64,000 nt of DNA, taken from NCBI RefSeq assembly GCF_011947195.1, contig NZ_JAATVY010000011.1, forward strand, positions 1 through 64,000, given 5' to 3'. Under the pieces are notes generated by a model. It was not told the origin of the DNA. It ran no database searches and saw only the letters and a program-made list of their open reading frames with translations. Position 1 is the first letter of the stretch, and each line of letters opens with the position of its first letter. Positions 14,756 through 26,518 of the stretch are shown here, piece after piece. Made by a program: the position numbers and the translations under genes. Origin of the DNA: Planosporangium thailandense. GTDB lineage: Bacteria; Actinomycetota; Actinomycetes; Mycobacteriales; Micromonosporaceae.

Positions 14756-15985
14756 TCAGGCACCCAGAATGTTGTGCTCCGGACCGAACGGGAACTTCGT
14801 GATGTTCTCCGCTCCGCCTTCCTGGACCACCAGGATGTCGTGTTCGCGGTAGCCGCCGGCACCGGGCTGGCCGTCCGGGATCATGATCATCGGTTCCATC
14901 GAGACCACCATGCCCGGCTCGAGTACGGTCTCGATGTCCTCCCGCAGCTCCAGCCCCGCCTCGCGGCCGTAGTAGTGGCTGAGCACGCCGAAGGAGTGAC
15001 CGTAGCCGAACGTCCGGTTCGGCAGCAGACCGTAGCCGATGTAGATCTCGTTGAGCCGGTGCGCGATCTCCGCACACGAGATGCCGGGCTTGATCAGCTC
15101 AAGGCCGGCCCGGTGCACCTCGACGTTGATGTTCCACAGCTCCAGGGACCGTGCGTCGGGCTCGCCGTAGAACAGGGTCCGCTCCAGCGCCGTGTAGTAG
15201 CCGGAGATCATCGGGAAGCAGTTCAGGGAGAGGATGTCTCCGCGCTGCACCCGGCGCGTGGTGGGCCAGTTGTGCGCCCCGTCGGTGTTGATGCCTGACT
15301 GGAACCACACCCAGGTGTCCCGGATCTCGGTGTGCGGGAACGTCCGGGCGATCTCACGCACCATGGCGTTGGTGCCGGCCAGGGCCACCTCGTACTCGGG
15401 CACGCCCTCGGAGATCGCTTCGCGGATGGCCTCGCCGCCGAGATCGGCGGTCCGGGCGCCGTGCTTGATGAGCTCGATCTCCTCTGCGGACTTGACCATC
15501 CGCTGGCGCATGGCGGGCTTGGCGACGTCCACGAGCGTGGCGTCCGGGAACGCGGCCTGGAACTTCTCCCGCATCTCGAGCGGCAGGGTGTCGTTCTCGA
15601 CGCCGATCCGGGCGGTGTTGACGCCCCGGCTGCGCAGGCTCTCGCGGATCACCCAGATGTAGTTGTCGCGGTGCCAGTCGGTGTAGACGACGTTGTCGCC
15701 GTACGTGCGCCGCCACGGCATGCCGGCGTCGATGTTCGCCGAGACGGTGAACTGGTCGTCGGCGGTGACCACGTAGGCGTACGGGCGGCCGAACGAGGTG
15801 TAGAGGAAGTCCGAGTAGTACTTGATGTTGTGGTACGACGTGAGCAGGGCGACGTCGATCCCGGCATCGGCCATGATCTTGCGTAGGCCGGCGAGCCGGC
15901 GCTCCATCTCGGCCGCGGAGAAGGTCTGCTGCTCCTTCTCGCCGTTGTGGATCAGCTTCAGTCGCTCAAGGTCGGCGACGGACAT
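14756..15985 (-). CDS. Creatinase (creatine amidinohydrolase)
   Basis: A 409-residue cytoplasmic enzyme that hydrolyses creatine to sarcosine and urea. It has the pita-bread M24 fold of creatinase/aminopeptidase P but without the metal site. Characteristic creatinase segments are SYHNIKYYSDFLYTSFGRPY, NIDAGMPWRRT, WFQSGINTDGAHNWPTTR (carrying the catalytic-site His of GAHN), GYYTALERTLF and GYGHSFGVLSHYYGREAGLE. These track the Pseudomonas enzyme closely over the full length, so this is a confident call rather than a generic peptidase. AAAGGAG precedes the ATG. It is divergent from glyA-soxBDAG-sdaA, which consumes its product sarcosine, and the urease cluster downstream consumes its urea. 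Probably controlled by the adjacent IclR protein. Confidence 0.95.
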   Translation of the reverse strand: MSVADLERLKLIHNGEKEQQTFSAAEMERRLAGLRKIMADAGIDVALLTSYHNIKYYSDFLYTSFGRPYAYVVTADDQFTVSANIDAGMPWRRTYGDNVVYTDWHRDNYIWVIRESLRSRGVNTARIGVENDTLPLEMREKFQAAFPDATLVDVAKPAMRQRMVKSAEEIELIKHGARTADLGGEAIREAISEGVPEYEVALAGTNAMVREIARTFPHTEIRDTWVWFQSGINTDGAHNWPTTRRVQRGDILSLNCFPMISGYYTALERTLFYGEPDARSLELWNINVEVHRAGLELIKPGISCAEIAHRLNEIYIGYGLLPNRTFGYGHSFGVLSHYYGREAGLELREDIETVLEPGMVVSMEPMIMIPDGQPGAGGYREHDILVVQEGGAENITKFPFGPEHNILGA

Positions 15986-16078
15986 GGGCGGCTCCTTTCG
16001 TTCCTTGGCGGTGCGGGCTGAGGGTCAGCTCTCGGGACGGGGCTGACGCGAGGCCTCTCTGCCGGCCAGGACGGGTGC

Positions 16079-16108
16079 GTTGCAATATCGGCAACTTGGT
16101 TGCACCAA
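16079..16108. promoter_or_regulatory. TTGC-type operator dyads near the creatinase side
   Basis: GTTGC-N7-GCAAC (16079-16095) followed directly by TTGGT-TGC-ACCAA (16096-16108). They lie about 95-120 bp upstream of the creatinase start and share the TTGC/GCAA half-sites of the cluster beside glyA. Likely binding sites for the neighbouring IclR-type regulator; inferred. Confidence 0.5.
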
Positions 16109-16173
16109 CGTAGGCATGGTGTAGATCACTGTCAAGAGGGCGTATGTGCTGCGAATTCGCCGGGCCTTAGTTC

Positions 16174-16202
16174 TTGACCGCGAAGGTGCACGAGCCTATG
16201 TT
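16174..16202 (+). promoter_or_regulatory. Sigma70-like promoter for the glyA-sox-sdaA operon
   Basis: TTGACC (16174-16179), exactly 17 nt, then TATGTT (16197-16202). The -35 matches the consensus at 5 of 6 positions and the -10 keeps the TAT..T pattern. A predicted start point near 16209 falls inside the GTTGCA-N5-TGCAAC dyad, an arrangement expected for repression. Confidence 0.55.
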
Positions 16203-16229
16203 GCAAGCACTGCAACCGCGTTGCGGCAA
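16200..16229 (+). promoter_or_regulatory. TTGC-type operator cluster overlapping the glyA promoter
   Basis: GTTGCA-N5-TGCAAC (16200-16216), a perfect 6-bp dyad overlapping the -10 element, followed by TTGC-G-GCAA (16221-16229). The same half-sites recur at 16079-16108 in this divergent region. Position over the -10 and start point suggests a repressor, most simply the IclR-family protein encoded beyond creatinase. Confidence 0.55.
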
Positions 16230-16251
16230 TCATTGCGAAAGGACTCGGCGC

Positions 16252-17547
16252 ATGACCGACACCCTCGACCTGCCGTTGGCCGGCCTCGACCCCGAAATCA
16301 GCGACGCCATCGACGCCGAGCTGCGCCGGCAGCAGTCGACGCTGGAGATGATCGCGTCGGAGAACTTCGCCCCAGCCGCTGTCATGCAGGCGCAGGGCTC
16401 CGTGCTGACGAACAAGTACGCCGAGGGCTACCCGGGGCGCCGCTACTACGGCGGCTGCGAGCACGTCGACGTCGTCGAACAGCTCGCCATCGACCGGGTG
16501 AAGGCGCTCTTCGGCGCGGAGGCCGCCAACGTGCAGCCGCACTCCGGCGCGCAGGCGAACGCGGCGGCGATGTTCGCCCTGCTCGACCCGGGCGACACGA
16601 TCCTGGGCCTCGACCTCGCGCACGGCGGTCACCTCACCCACGGCATGCGGATCAACTTCTCCGGCAAGCTGTACGACGTCGTGCCCTACCACGTGCGCGA
16701 GTCCGACCTCCGGGTCGACATGGCCGAGGTCGAGCGACTCGCGCGCGAGCACCGGCCCCGGATGATCGTCGCCGGCTGGTCGGCGTACCCCCGCCACCTC
16801 GACTTCGCCGAGTTCCGGCGGATCGCCGACCTGGTCGGGGCGTACCTCATGGTCGACATGGCCCACTTCGCCGGTCTCGTCGCCGCCGGGCTGCACCCGA
16901 ACCCGGTCCCGTACGCGGACGTGGTGACGACGACGACCCACAAGACCTTGGGCGGTCCGCGTGGCGGGGTGATCCTCAGCCGCGCCGACCTGGCGAAGAA
17001 GATCAACAGTGCGGTCTTCCCCGGACAGCAGGGTGGCCCGCTCGAGCACGTGATCGCGGCGAAGGCGGTGGCCTTCAAGGTCGCCGCGAGCGACGCGTTC
17101 CGCGAACGCCAGCAGCGCGGCCTCGACGGCGCCCGTACGCTCGCCGCCCGGCTGTCGGCAGACGACGTACGCCGGGCCGGCATCTCCGTGCTGACCGGCG
17201 GCACGGACGTCCACCTGGTCCTGGTCGACCTGCGCGACTCCGAGCTGGACGGCCAGCAGGCCGAGGACCAGCTGCACCGCATCGGGATCACCGTCAACCG
17301 CAACGCGGTGCCGTTCGATCCCCGGCCGCCGATGGTCTCGTCGGGCCTGCGGATCGGCACCCCGGCCCTGGCGACGCGCGGCTTCGACCTGGCCGCGTTC
17401 GCCGAGGTGGCCGACATCATCGCCGGCGCCCTCGCCGCACCAATGTCCGACGACCGGGCGGCCGAGCTCCGCGGCCGGGTCGACAACCTGGCCGGCAAGT
17501 TCCCGCTCTACCCGCACCTGACCCGCGCGAACGGAGCGTCGGCATGA
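16252..17547 (+). CDS. glyA: Serine hydroxymethyltransferase
   Basis: A 431-residue PLP enzyme that interconverts glycine plus 5,10-methylene-THF and serine. The PLP-lysine lies in [14 protein letters not shown] (about residues 225-238) and the N-terminal block [18 protein letters not shown] is typical. Heading the sarcosine oxidase operon, it consumes the two products of sarcosine oxidation, glycine and methylene-THF, to give serine for the terminal gene sdaA. The start ATG 16252 follows GAAAGGA; upstream TTGC dyads overlap the promoter. The stop overlaps the soxB start by 4 bases. It is probably a dedicated catabolic copy alongside a housekeeping glyA elsewhere. Confidence 0.96.
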   Translation: MTDTLDLPLAGLDPEISDAIDAELRRQQSTLEMIASENFAPAAVMQAQGSVLTNKYAEGYPGRRYYGGCEHVDVVEQLAIDRVKALFGAEAANVQPHSGAQANAAAMFALLDPGDTILGLDLAHGGHLTHGMRINFSGKLYDVVPYHVRESDLRVDMAEVERLAREHRPRMIVAGWSAYPRHLDFAEFRRIADLVGAYLMVDMAHFAGLVAAGLHPNPVPYADVVTTTTHKTLGGPRGGVILSRADLAKKINSAVFPGQQGGPLEHVIAAKAVAFKVAASDAFRERQQRGLDGARTLAARLSADDVRRAGISVLTGGTDVHLVLVDLRDSELDGQQAEDQLHRIGITVNRNAVPFDPRPPMVSSGLRIGTPALATRGFDLAAFAEVADIIAGALAAPMSDDRAAELRGRVDNLAGKFPLYPHLTRANGASA

Positions 17548-18764
17548 GCGCCAAGAAGCTCCCCGAGCACCCCGACTGGCTGTGGCGCAACCCAGACCCG
17601 AAGCCGACGTACGACGCGATCGTGGTCGGCGGCGGCGGCCACGGCATCGCCACCGCGTACTACCTGGCCCGCAACCACGGCATCACCAACGTCGCCGTCC
17701 TGGAAAAGGGTTGGCTCGCCGGCGGCAACATGGCCCGCAACACCACGATCATCCGCTCGAACTACCTGTGGGACGAGAGCGCCGCGATCTACGAGTTCGC
17801 CCTCAAGCAGTGGGAGCTGCTGCCCGCGGAGCTGGACTACGACTTCCTGTTCAGCCAGCGCGGCGTGCTCAACCTGGCGCACACGCTGCAGGACGTGCGC
17901 GAGGGCAACCGCCGGGTCAACGCGAACAAGCTCAACGGCGTGGACGCGGAGTGGCTGGAGCCCGACGAGGTGGCCAAGGTCTGCCCGATCGTCAACATCT
18001 CCCGCGACGTGCGGTACCCCGTGCTCGGCGCCACCTTCCAGCCGCGCGCGGGCATCGCCAAACATGACCACGTCGCCTGGGCGTTCGCCCGCGCCGCGGA
18101 CCGCCTCGGCGTGGACTTCATCCAGAACTGCGAGGTCGTCGACTTCCTCACCGACGGCGACCGCGTCGTCGGCGTCCGGACCACCCGGGGCGACATCCAC
18201 TCCGGCACCGTCGGGCTCGCGGCCGCCGGCCACAGCAGCGTGCTGGCCGCGAAGGCCGGGTTCCGGCTGCCGGTGCAGTCCCACCCGCTGCAGGCCCTGG
18301 TCTCCGAGCTGCACGAGCCGGTCCACCCGACCGTGGTGATGTCCAACCACGTGCACGTCTACGTGTCCCAGGCACACAAGGGCGAGCTGGTGATGGGCGC
18401 CGGTATCGACGCCTACAACGGCTACGGCCAGCGCGGATCGTTCCATGTCATCGAGCACCAGATGGCGGCCGCGCTGGAGCTGTTCCCGATCTTCGCGCGG
18501 GCCCACGTCCTGCGGACGTGGGGCGGCATCGTGGACGTCTCCCCGGACGCCTCGCCGATCATCGGCTGCACCCCGGTGGAGGGCCTGTACGTCAACTGCG
18601 GTTGGGGCACCGGCGGCTTCAAGGCCACCCCGGCCTCCGGCTGGACGATGGCGCACACGATGGCCACCGGCGAGCCGCACCCCCTCAACAAGCCCTTCGC
18701 CCTGGAGCGCTTCATCTCCGGCGCCCTGATCGACGAGCACGGCGCCGCCGCCGTCGCCCACTAG
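17544..18764 (+). CDS. soxB: Sarcosine oxidase subunit beta
   Basis: A 406-residue flavoprotein subunit of heterotetrameric sarcosine oxidase, the site of sarcosine oxidation. The FAD dinucleotide motif is [12 protein letters not shown] (29-40). His174 in [10 protein letters not shown] aligns with the histidine that covalently carries FMN at the beta/alpha interface in characterised enzymes. A late [14 protein letters not shown] block closes the FAD site. It overlaps glyA by 4 bases and is followed by soxD after 17 bp. Products, in the presence of THF, are glycine, methylene-THF and hydrogen peroxide. Confidence 0.95.
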   Translation: MSAKKLPEHPDWLWRNPDPKPTYDAIVVGGGGHGIATAYYLARNHGITNVAVLEKGWLAGGNMARNTTIIRSNYLWDESAAIYEFALKQWELLPAELDYDFLFSQRGVLNLAHTLQDVREGNRRVNANKLNGVDAEWLEPDEVAKVCPIVNISRDVRYPVLGATFQPRAGIAKHDHVAWAFARAADRLGVDFIQNCEVVDFLTDGDRVVGVRTTRGDIHSGTVGLAAAGHSSVLAAKAGFRLPVQSHPLQALVSELHEPVHPTVVMSNHVHVYVSQAHKGELVMGAGIDAYNGYGQRGSFHVIEHQMAAALELFPIFARAHVLRTWGGIVDVSPDASPIIGCTPVEGLYVNCGWGTGGFKATPASGWTMAHTMATGEPHPLNKPFALERFISGALIDEHGAAAVAH

Positions 18765-18781
18765 AGGCACGAGGAGTCCCC

Positions 18782-19075
18782 ATGCTGCTGCTGACCTGCC
18801 CCTGGTGCGGGCCCCGTGACGAGACCGAGTACCACTACGGCGGCCAGGCGCACGTGGCCTACCCCGCGAACCCCGCCGAACTGAGCGACGAGGAGTGGGC
18901 CGAGTACCTCTTCTTCCGCGACAACCCCAAGGGCCCGTTCGCCGAGCGCTGGGTACACAGCACCGGTTGTCGCCGCTGGTTCAACGTCGTCCGGGACACC
19001 GTGACGTACGAGGTTCTCGCGGTCTACGGGCCGCACGATCCCCGCCCCGAACTCGCCGCAGGAGACCCGCGATGA
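18782..19075 (+). CDS. soxD: Sarcosine oxidase subunit delta
   Basis: A 97-residue small subunit of heterotetrameric sarcosine oxidase. Cysteines in CPWCG (residues 6-10) and near STGCRRWF form the zinc site typical of SoxD. The segment [14 protein letters not shown] is strongly conserved in the family. It sits between soxB and soxA, overlapping the soxA start by 4 bases. Confidence 0.94.
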   Translation: MLLLTCPWCGPRDETEYHYGGQAHVAYPANPAELSDEEWAEYLFFRDNPKGPFAERWVHSTGCRRWFNVVRDTVTYEVLAVYGPHDPRPELAAGDPR

Positions 19076-21936
19076 CCGTCCCATCACACCGGCTGCCGTC
19101 CGGTGGCCGCATCGACCGTGGACGCGGAGTCCGCATCGTCGTCGACGGACAGGAGCTGCTCGCCCACCCCGGCGACACCGTGGCCTCGGCGCTGCTCGCC
19201 CACGGCCGGGTGGAGGTCGGCCCGTCACTGTACGAGCAGCGGCCGCGCGGGATCGTCGCGTCCGGTGTCGAGGAGCCCAACGCGCTGCTCCAGGTGCTCG
19301 GGCCGTACACGGCGACGATGCTCCCGGCGACCGCCGTGCCCGTCCACGAAGGACTGTCGGTGGCGACGCTGTCCGGCCTGGGTCGGCTGGACCCCGAGCC
19401 CGACCAGGCCCGCTACGACAAGGTGTTCGTCCACACCGACGTGCTCGTCGTCGGCGCCGGGCCGGCGGGGCTCGCCGCGGCGTCCGCGGCAGCCCGCAGC
19501 GGGGCGCGGGTGATCCTGGTCGACGACCAGTCCGAGCCCGGCGGCTCGTTGCTGTCAGCCAGCCACGAGCGCGTCGACGGCCGCCCGGCCGCCGACTGGG
19601 TGGCCGAGGTCGCGGCCGAGCTGGCGGCCGCCGAGGAGACCACGGTGCTGACCCGCACGTCGGCCTTCGGCTCCTACGACGACAACTACGTACTGGCCGT
19701 GGAGGACCGTACCGACCACCTCGGCGACGCTCCCGCGACAGCCGCCCGGCAGCGGCTGTGGCACATCCGCGCCGGCCAGGTCATCCTGGCGACCGGAGCC
19801 CACGAACGGCCGCTCGTCTTCGCCGGCAACGACCGCCCCGGCGTGATGCTGGCGGGCGCCGTGCGCACCTACCTCAACCGGTACGCCGTCCGTGCCGGCG
19901 ACCGGGTCGTCGTGGCCACCACCAACGACAGCGCCTACGACCTCGTCGCCGACCTGGTGGCTGCCGGGGTGGAGGTGCCCGCCGTGGTCGACGCCCGGCC
20001 GGATCGGTCGGCGCGGGCGCACGCCGCGCGGGTACCCGTCCTGGCCGGCAGCGTCGTGTGCGGCACCAGCGGCGACGGCCGGCTCACCGCCGTCGAGGTG
20101 TCCGCCATCGACACCCACGGACTGCTCACCGGGGACCGGGCGACGATCGCCTGCGACACGCTCGCCGTCTCCGGCGGCTGGAGCCCCGTGGTACACCTGC
20201 ACAGCCAGCGCCAGGGCCGGCTGGTCTGGAGCGACGAGATCGCCGCCTTCGCGCCGTCCGGCGCGGTACGCAACCAGTTCGTGGTCGGCGCGGCGGCCGG
20301 CGAGTTCACGCTCGACGGCGCGCTGGCGGCCGGCACCGCCGCCGGGGTCACGGCGGCGACCCGCAGCGGCTTCCCGGTCGAGGCCACCGCGCCCCGGGGC
20401 GAGGGCGGCGGCCTCGGGCGTATCCGACCGGTGTGGCTGGTCCCCGGCACCGACGGGGAGCCGGGGGAGTGGCGCGAACACTTCGTCGACCTCCAGCGGG
20501 ACCAGACCGTCGCCGACGTGTGGCGGGCGGTCGGCGCGGGGATGCGCAGCGTGGAGCACGTCAAGCGGTACACCTCGATCAGCACCGCCAACGACCAGGG
20601 CAAGACGTCAGCGGTCAACGCCATCGGGGTCATCGCCGAAGCGCTGGGCGCCGCGCCGGGCGCCGTCGGCACCACGACGTTCCGTGCCCCGTACACGTCG
20701 GTGGCGTTCGCCGCGCTGGCCGGCCGCGAGCGCGGCGACCTGTTCGACCCGGAGCGGACCACGCCGGTACACCCGTGGCACGTCGCGCACGGCGCCGAGT
20801 TCGAGGTGGTCGGGCAGTGGCAGCGGCCGTGGTACTTCCCGCAGCCGGGGGAGACCATGGACGAGGCGGTCGCCCGCGAGTGCCGCGCCGCCCGCAACGG
20901 CGTGGCGATGATGGATGCCTCCACCCTCGGCAAGATCGAGATCGTCGGTGCCGACGCGGGTGAGTTCCTCGACCGCATCTACACCAACGGCTTCAAGAAG
21001 CTAGCCGTCGGCTCGGCGCGGTACGGCGTGATGTGCACCGCCGACGGCATGATCTTCGACGACGGCGTGACCCTGCGGCTGGCCGACGACCGCTACTTCA
21101 TGACCACGACGACGGGTGGGGCGGCACGGGTCCTCGACTGGCTCGAGGAGTGGCTGCAGACCGAGTGGCCGGAGCTCGACGTGTACTGCACGTCGGTGAC
21201 CGAGCAGTGGACGACCATCGCCGTGGTCGGGCCGCGGTCGCGCGAGGTGGTCGGCCGGGTGGCCCCGGATCTGGACGTCAGCAACGACGCCTTCCCGTTC
21301 ATGACCTTCCGTGAGACGACGCTCGCCTCGGGCGTGCCGGCCCGCATCTGCCGGATCTCGTTCTCCGGCGAGCTCGCCTACGAGATCAACGTCGCCGGCT
21401 GGTACGGACGCGCGGTCTGGGAGCAGGTGTACGCCGCCGGCCAGGACCTCGGCATCACGCCCTACGGCACCGAGACCATGCACGTGCTCCGCGCCGAGAA
21501 GGGATACGTGATCGTCGGCCAGGACACCGACGGCACGGTCACCCCACAGGACGCCGGCATGGGCTGGGCGGTCTCGAAGCTCAAGTACTTCGTCGGCAAG
21601 CGCTCCTTCGACCGGGTCGACACCGCCCGCGGCGACCGCAAGCACCTCGTGGGACTGCTGCCGGTCGACAAACGGACCAGGCTGCCGGAGGGCACGCAGA
21701 TCATCGCCGAGGGCGTACCCGTCACGCCGGCCGACGGTCCGGTCCCGATGCTCGGACACGTCACGTCGAGCTACCACAGCGAGGCGCTCGGCCGACCGTT
21801 CGCCCTCGGCCTCGTCGCCGACGGCCGCAACCGCATCGGCCAGACCGTGATCGCCCCGGTGGGCGACGCGCTGGTGCCGGTCCTGGTGGCCGACCCCGTC
21901 CTCTACGACCCCGAAGGGAGCAGGCGCGATGGCTGA
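19072..21936 (+). CDS. soxA: Sarcosine oxidase subunit alpha
   Basis: A 954-residue subunit. The N-terminal part carries a ferredoxin-like 2Fe-2S-type domain, then an NAD-binding dinucleotide fold ([22 protein letters not shown], about residues 124-145). The C-terminal third is a GcvT-like aminomethyltransferase domain that transfers the oxidised methyl group to tetrahydrofolate. Length matches the family (about 960-1000). It starts at ATG 19072, overlapping soxD, and its stop overlaps soxG. It works with GlyA so that formaldehyde is captured as methylene-THF rather than released. Confidence 0.95.
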   Translation: MTVPSHRLPSGGRIDRGRGVRIVVDGQELLAHPGDTVASALLAHGRVEVGPSLYEQRPRGIVASGVEEPNALLQVLGPYTATMLPATAVPVHEGLSVATLSGLGRLDPEPDQARYDKVFVHTDVLVVGAGPAGLAAASAAARSGARVILVDDQSEPGGSLLSASHERVDGRPAADWVAEVAAELAAAEETTVLTRTSAFGSYDDNYVLAVEDRTDHLGDAPATAARQRLWHIRAGQVILATGAHERPLVFAGNDRPGVMLAGAVRTYLNRYAVRAGDRVVVATTNDSAYDLVADLVAAGVEVPAVVDARPDRSARAHAARVPVLAGSVVCGTSGDGRLTAVEVSAIDTHGLLTGDRATIACDTLAVSGGWSPVVHLHSQRQGRLVWSDEIAAFAPSGAVRNQFVVGAAAGEFTLDGALAAGTAAGVTAATRSGFPVEATAPRGEGGGLGRIRPVWLVPGTDGEPGEWREHFVDLQRDQTVADVWRAVGAGMRSVEHVKRYTSISTANDQGKTSAVNAIGVIAEALGAAPGAVGTTTFRAPYTSVAFAALAGRERGDLFDPERTTPVHPWHVAHGAEFEVVGQWQRPWYFPQPGETMDEAVARECRAARNGVAMMDASTLGKIEIVGADAGEFLDRIYTNGFKKLAVGSARYGVMCTADGMIFDDGVTLRLADDRYFMTTTTGGAARVLDWLEEWLQTEWPELDVYCTSVTEQWTTIAVVGPRSREVVGRVAPDLDVSNDAFPFMTFRETTLASGVPARICRISFSGELAYEINVAGWYGRAVWEQVYAAGQDLGITPYGTETMHVLRAEKGYVIVGQDTDGTVTPQDAGMGWAVSKLKYFVGKRSFDRVDTARGDRKHLVGLLPVDKRTRLPEGTQIIAEGVPVTPADGPVPMLGHVTSSYHSEALGRPFALGLVADGRNRIGQTVIAPVGDALVPVLVADPVLYDPEGSRRDG

Positions 21937-22524
21937 CCTGGCGATACTGCGCGAAAGCCCACTCGTCCACCTCCACGAGCGGATGCGCGCCGGTCACGAC
22001 CGGCCGGTCGCGCTCCGCGAGACGGCGTTTCTGACCATGGCCAGCGTACGGGTCCGGCCCGGTAGCGCGGCGGCGCGGCGGATCGGCGAGGTGCTCGGCG
22101 GCCCGCTGCCCACGGCGTGCGGGGAGACGACGGCGGCGGGCGGGCGCACCGCGCTGTGGCTCGGCCCCGACGAGTGGCTGGTCGTGTCATCCGCGGACGA
22201 ACCGGCGGCGCTGACGGCCGCTCTCCACGAGGCGCTGGGAGGCGACCCGGGCTCGATCGTGGACGTCTCGGCCAACCGGACCGTTCTCGAGCTCAGCGGG
22301 GCCAGGGCGCGGGCCGTCCTGGAAAAGGGCTGCCCGGTGGACCTGCACCCCCGGCGTTTTACGCCCGGCCGGGCGGTCACGACCACGGTCGGTCCGGTTC
22401 CCGTGGTGCTCTGGCAGACCGCGGCGACGGCCTACCGGCTGCTGCCCCGGTCCTCGTTCGCCGACTACCTGGCCCGCTGGCTGCTTGACGCCATGGCCGA
22501 GTACACGGCGCCCGGGGAGCCCTG

Positions 22525-22525
<1 letters not shown>
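21929..22525 (+). CDS. soxG: Sarcosine oxidase subunit gamma
   Basis: A 198-residue gamma subunit of heterotetrameric sarcosine oxidase, related to a GcvT lobe. The segments [12 protein letters not shown] and [14 protein letters not shown] fit SoxG. It overlaps soxA by 8 bases and its stop overlaps the sdaA start by one base, completing the tight operon. Confidence 0.92.
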
Positions 22526-23898
<1,373 letters not shown>

Positions 23899-23923
23899 GC
23901 CGTCTCCGCTTTCGACGGCGCTG

Positions 23924-25171
23924 TCACGACCGGGCGACCGGGCGGTGTACGGCGCCGTCGTGCATGACGAAGTCGACATCGCGGGTGGCGCCGATGTCGT
24001 CGAAGGGGTTGCCGGTCAGCGCGATCAGGTCCGCGGTGGCGCCGGGCTGGATCCGGCCGAGGTCGGGCCGTCGCAGCAGGTCGGCGGCGGTGCTGGTGGC
24101 GGCACGCAGCGCCCGTAGCGGGGTGATGCCGGTGTGCGCCATGGCGGGGAACTCTTTCCAGTTCTGGTGATGAGGGAACATGCCGGCGTCGGTGCCGAAG
24201 GCGACGCGCACGTCGCTGGCGGCGACGTTGTGGGCGCTGTCCCGTAGCTGATCGGCATAGCGGTGGAACTTCTCCCGCTCGGCGGGGTCTTTGCCCTGCC
24301 AGTAGTCCTCGTCGTCGAGGTGGTCCAGCGCGTCGAGGACCATGAACTGGGTGGGCACGAGGAACACTCCGCGCTGCTGCATCAGGGACAAGGTCTCGGC
24401 GGAGGCGAGGTTGCCGTGCTCGATGGAGCGCACGCCGGCGTGCACGGCGCGGGCGACGCCGTCGTCGCCGTAGGCGTGCGGGGTGCACGGCACGCCCAGG
24501 TCGGTGGCGGCGGCCACCAGGGCGTCCATCTCCTGCTGGGTGTAGGTCGTCTCCCCGGGGTCGTCGGTGGGTGTGCCGAACCCGCCGGTGGCACCGAACT
24601 TGATCCAGTTCGCGCCGGCGCGGATCTCCTCGCGCACCGCGCGGGTGACCGCGGCGGGACCGTCGGCGAGTACGCCGATCTCGCGCCCGTATTCGGGTGC
24701 GAGCAGGGTGGAGATGTCCCCGTGGGCGCCGCGGGCCGAGATCAGGTGCGGGGCCACGAGCATGCGCGGCCCGGTGACCAGGCCGTGGGCCAGGGCGTCG
24801 CGGAGGTAGATCGTGATCGGTTCGGCGGCGAAGGTGGCCAGGTCGCGCACCGTGGTGAACCCGCGGTCGAGCAGATCCCGCAGTACCGGCAGGGCCCGCA
24901 GGGCGATGACCGGGGCCGGGTCGGCCACGAACGCGGCGAGCAGGGCGGACGGGTCCACCGTGGTGTGGATGTGGCAGTCGATGAAGCCGGGCAGCAGCAT
25001 GCGGTCGCCGAGGTCGACCACCGGCCCCGCGCCGCGCTCGACCCGGTCGCCGACCTCGGCGATCCGCCCGCCGCGAACCAGGACCTCAGTGTGGCCGGAC
25101 GGTGTTTCGGCCAGCCCGTCCCAACACCGCTGCGCCACCACCACGGTTTCGGTCGAGGTGTTCGCGGTCAT
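23924..25171 (-). CDS. Amidohydrolase-superfamily metal-dependent hydrolase
   Basis: A 415-residue enzyme of the imidazolonepropionase/Xaa-Pro dipeptidase-like amidohydrolase group. Metal ligands are H67 and H69 (HIHT), a bridging lysine in NWIKFGATGG, His in CTPHAYGDD, His in SIEHGN and Asp in FGTDAGMF. The start ATG 25171 was chosen for GGAGAGG upstream; an inverted repeat covers that site (25174-25201). It converges on sdaA with a 25-bp gap. Substrate unknown. Proline dipeptides and cyclic amides are both plausible in this family, so it is a second candidate, after the NodB-fold protein, for opening a creatine-related ring. No signal peptide. Confidence 0.85.
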   Translation of the reverse strand: MTANTSTETVVVAQRCWDGLAETPSGHTEVLVRGGRIAEVGDRVERGAGPVVDLGDRMLLPGFIDCHIHTTVDPSALLAAFVADPAPVIALRALPVLRDLLDRGFTTVRDLATFAAEPITIYLRDALAHGLVTGPRMLVAPHLISARGAHGDISTLLAPEYGREIGVLADGPAAVTRAVREEIRAGANWIKFGATGGFGTPTDDPGETTYTQQEMDALVAAATDLGVPCTPHAYGDDGVARAVHAGVRSIEHGNLASAETLSLMQQRGVFLVPTQFMVLDALDHLDDEDYWQGKDPAEREKFHRYADQLRDSAHNVAASDVRVAFGTDAGMFPHHQNWKEFPAMAHTGITPLRALRAATSTAADLLRRPDLGRIQPGATADLIALTGNPFDDIGATRDVDFVMHDGAVHRPVARS

Positions 25172-25173
25172 GG

Positions 25174-25201
25174 CCTCTCCAGGGTTCGTACGCTGGAGAG
25201 G
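25174..25201 (-). promoter_or_regulatory. Inverted repeat enclosing the amidohydrolase ribosome-binding site
   Basis: CCTCTCCAG, 10 nt, CTGGAGAGG: a perfect 9-bp stem ending 2 bp before the start codon. On the mRNA the 3' arm contains the Shine-Dalgarno GGAGAGG, so folding would hide it. It could act as a translational switch, or the DNA dyad could be an operator. Confidence 0.5.
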
Positions 25202-25279
25202 TACTTCCCGCTTACGGTTTGATCCAACCTGGCGCCGGGTGCGCGGCACGTCCCGCGACACTGCTGCGCCCGGTAGGGT

Positions 25280-25954
25280 ATGCAGGCCGATGTGACTTCT
25301 GAACCGCCGCTGTTGCTCGCCCTGGATCTGACCGGCACCTTTGCCTTCGGGCTCAATGGAGCGCTGACGGCGGTACGCGCCGCCCGGCTCGACGTGGTCG
25401 GCGTCGTCGCCCTCGGCATGATCACCGCGCTGGGTGGCGGCGTCATCCGCGATGTCCTCATCGGCTCGATCCCACCCGCCACGTTCCGCGACTGGCGCTA
25501 CTTCGCCCTCGCCGCCGGCGGCGGGCTGATCGCGTTCGCCCTCAGCAAGCGGCTGCAGCGGCTGGAGACACCGATCACGGTGCTCGACGCGATCGGGTTG
25601 AGCGTGTTCGCGGTCATCGGCGCGAGCAAGGCACTGGCCTTCGGGCTCGGGATCGGGCCCGCGGTCCTGCTGGGGGCGGTCACCGGGGTGGGCGGAGGCA
25701 CGATCCGCGACACCCTCGTCCGGCGGATCCCGTCGGTGCTGCACAGTGACCTGTACGCCATCCCCGCCCTGGTGGGCGCCGCGATCACCGTCGCCACCGC
25801 CCGGCTCGGCGTCTACAGCCTGCCGGCCGCGCTGGGAGCCGCGACGGTCTGTTTCCTGATCCGCATGCTCGGCGTGCGCTACGGCCTCGACGCACCCAAA
25901 CCGCCCGGGACGTCCGGGCAGGACTCGCCCGGCGACGGCGCACAGGAGGAGTGA
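25280..25954 (+). CDS. TRIC-type trimeric intracellular cation channel family protein (UPF0126/YadS)
   Basis: A 224-residue membrane protein with two repeated three-helix units, each carrying the family's glycine-rich block: ALGGGVIRDVLIG (about residues 52-64) and GVGGGTIRDTLVRRIP (about 139-154). Bacterial homologues conduct cations such as potassium, but some relatives have been linked to glycine transport; the role here is open. It starts at ATG 25280 with no obvious Shine-Dalgarno; an in-frame GTG at 25292 is an alternative. Divergent from the amidohydrolase. Confidence 0.85.
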   Translation: MQADVTSEPPLLLALDLTGTFAFGLNGALTAVRAARLDVVGVVALGMITALGGGVIRDVLIGSIPPATFRDWRYFALAAGGGLIAFALSKRLQRLETPITVLDAIGLSVFAVIGASKALAFGLGIGPAVLLGAVTGVGGGTIRDTLVRRIPSVLHSDLYAIPALVGAAITVATARLGVYSLPAALGAATVCFLIRMLGVRYGLDAPKPPGTSGQDSPGDGAQEE

Positions 25955-26053
25955 CCCGATGCTCAACCCATGAGCCGACGACCCGCCGAGTCCGCGGCTT
26001 CTGCCAACAGAAACCCGGTAGACCGGTGCGCCCTCCGAGGGCAGGGTGGTCGC

Positions 26054-26443
26054 ATGGAACTTCGCATCCAATGCTTATGCGTCGACACGACCGACCCGGC
26101 GCGGCTGGCGAGCTTCTGGCAGTCAGCCCTGGGGTGGCGCCGCACGTACGAGCGCGCCGACCAGGTCGTGCTCGAGCCGCCGGACGGCACCCCCGAAGAC
26201 GGCGTTGTGCCGGACCTCGTGTTCGTACGTGTCCCGGAGGACAAGCTGGGCAAGAATCGCCTGCACCTTGAGCTACGACCGCGAGATCAAGCCGCTGAGG
26301 TGGTTCGGCTCGAGGGGCTCGGTGCGCGTCGGGCCGACGTGGGGCAGGGTGCCGACGCCCACTGGGTGGTGATGGCCGACCCGGACGGCAACGAGTTCTG
26401 TGTGCTTCGACCGCTCACGCCCGAGGAGCTCGCCGCGGGCTGA
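26054..26443 (+). CDS. VOC-superfamily (glyoxalase-like) protein
   Basis: A 129-residue protein of the glyoxalase/bleomycin-resistance/dioxygenase superfamily, actinobacterial 'glyoxalase-like domain' type. It opens with CVDTTDPARLASFWQSALGW and ends in VMADPDGNEFCVLRP, both typical. The start ATG 26054 leaves out a 28-residue non-conserved extension. A short palindrome GCCCTC-C-GAGGGC (26030-26042) precedes it. No substrate can be assigned; these proteins are common stand-alone genes in actinomycetes. Confidence 0.8.
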   Translation: MELRIQCLCVDTTDPARLASFWQSALGWRRTYERADQVVLEPPDGTPEDGVVPDLVFVRVPEDKLGKNRLHLELRPRDQAAEVVRLEGLGARRADVGQGADAHWVVMADPDGNEFCVLRPLTPEELAAG

Positions 26444-26518
26444 CCGCCCACAGGGCACGGACACCGCAAGCCCTTCCGCCGGCCGCTGGCACCCTTGCCG
26501 ACCCTCGCGTTCCGAACC

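Noticed and set aside
14756-15985. Generic Xaa-Pro peptidase (M24).
   Set aside because: Full-length agreement with creatinase-specific segments and the sarcosine operon next to it make creatinase much better.
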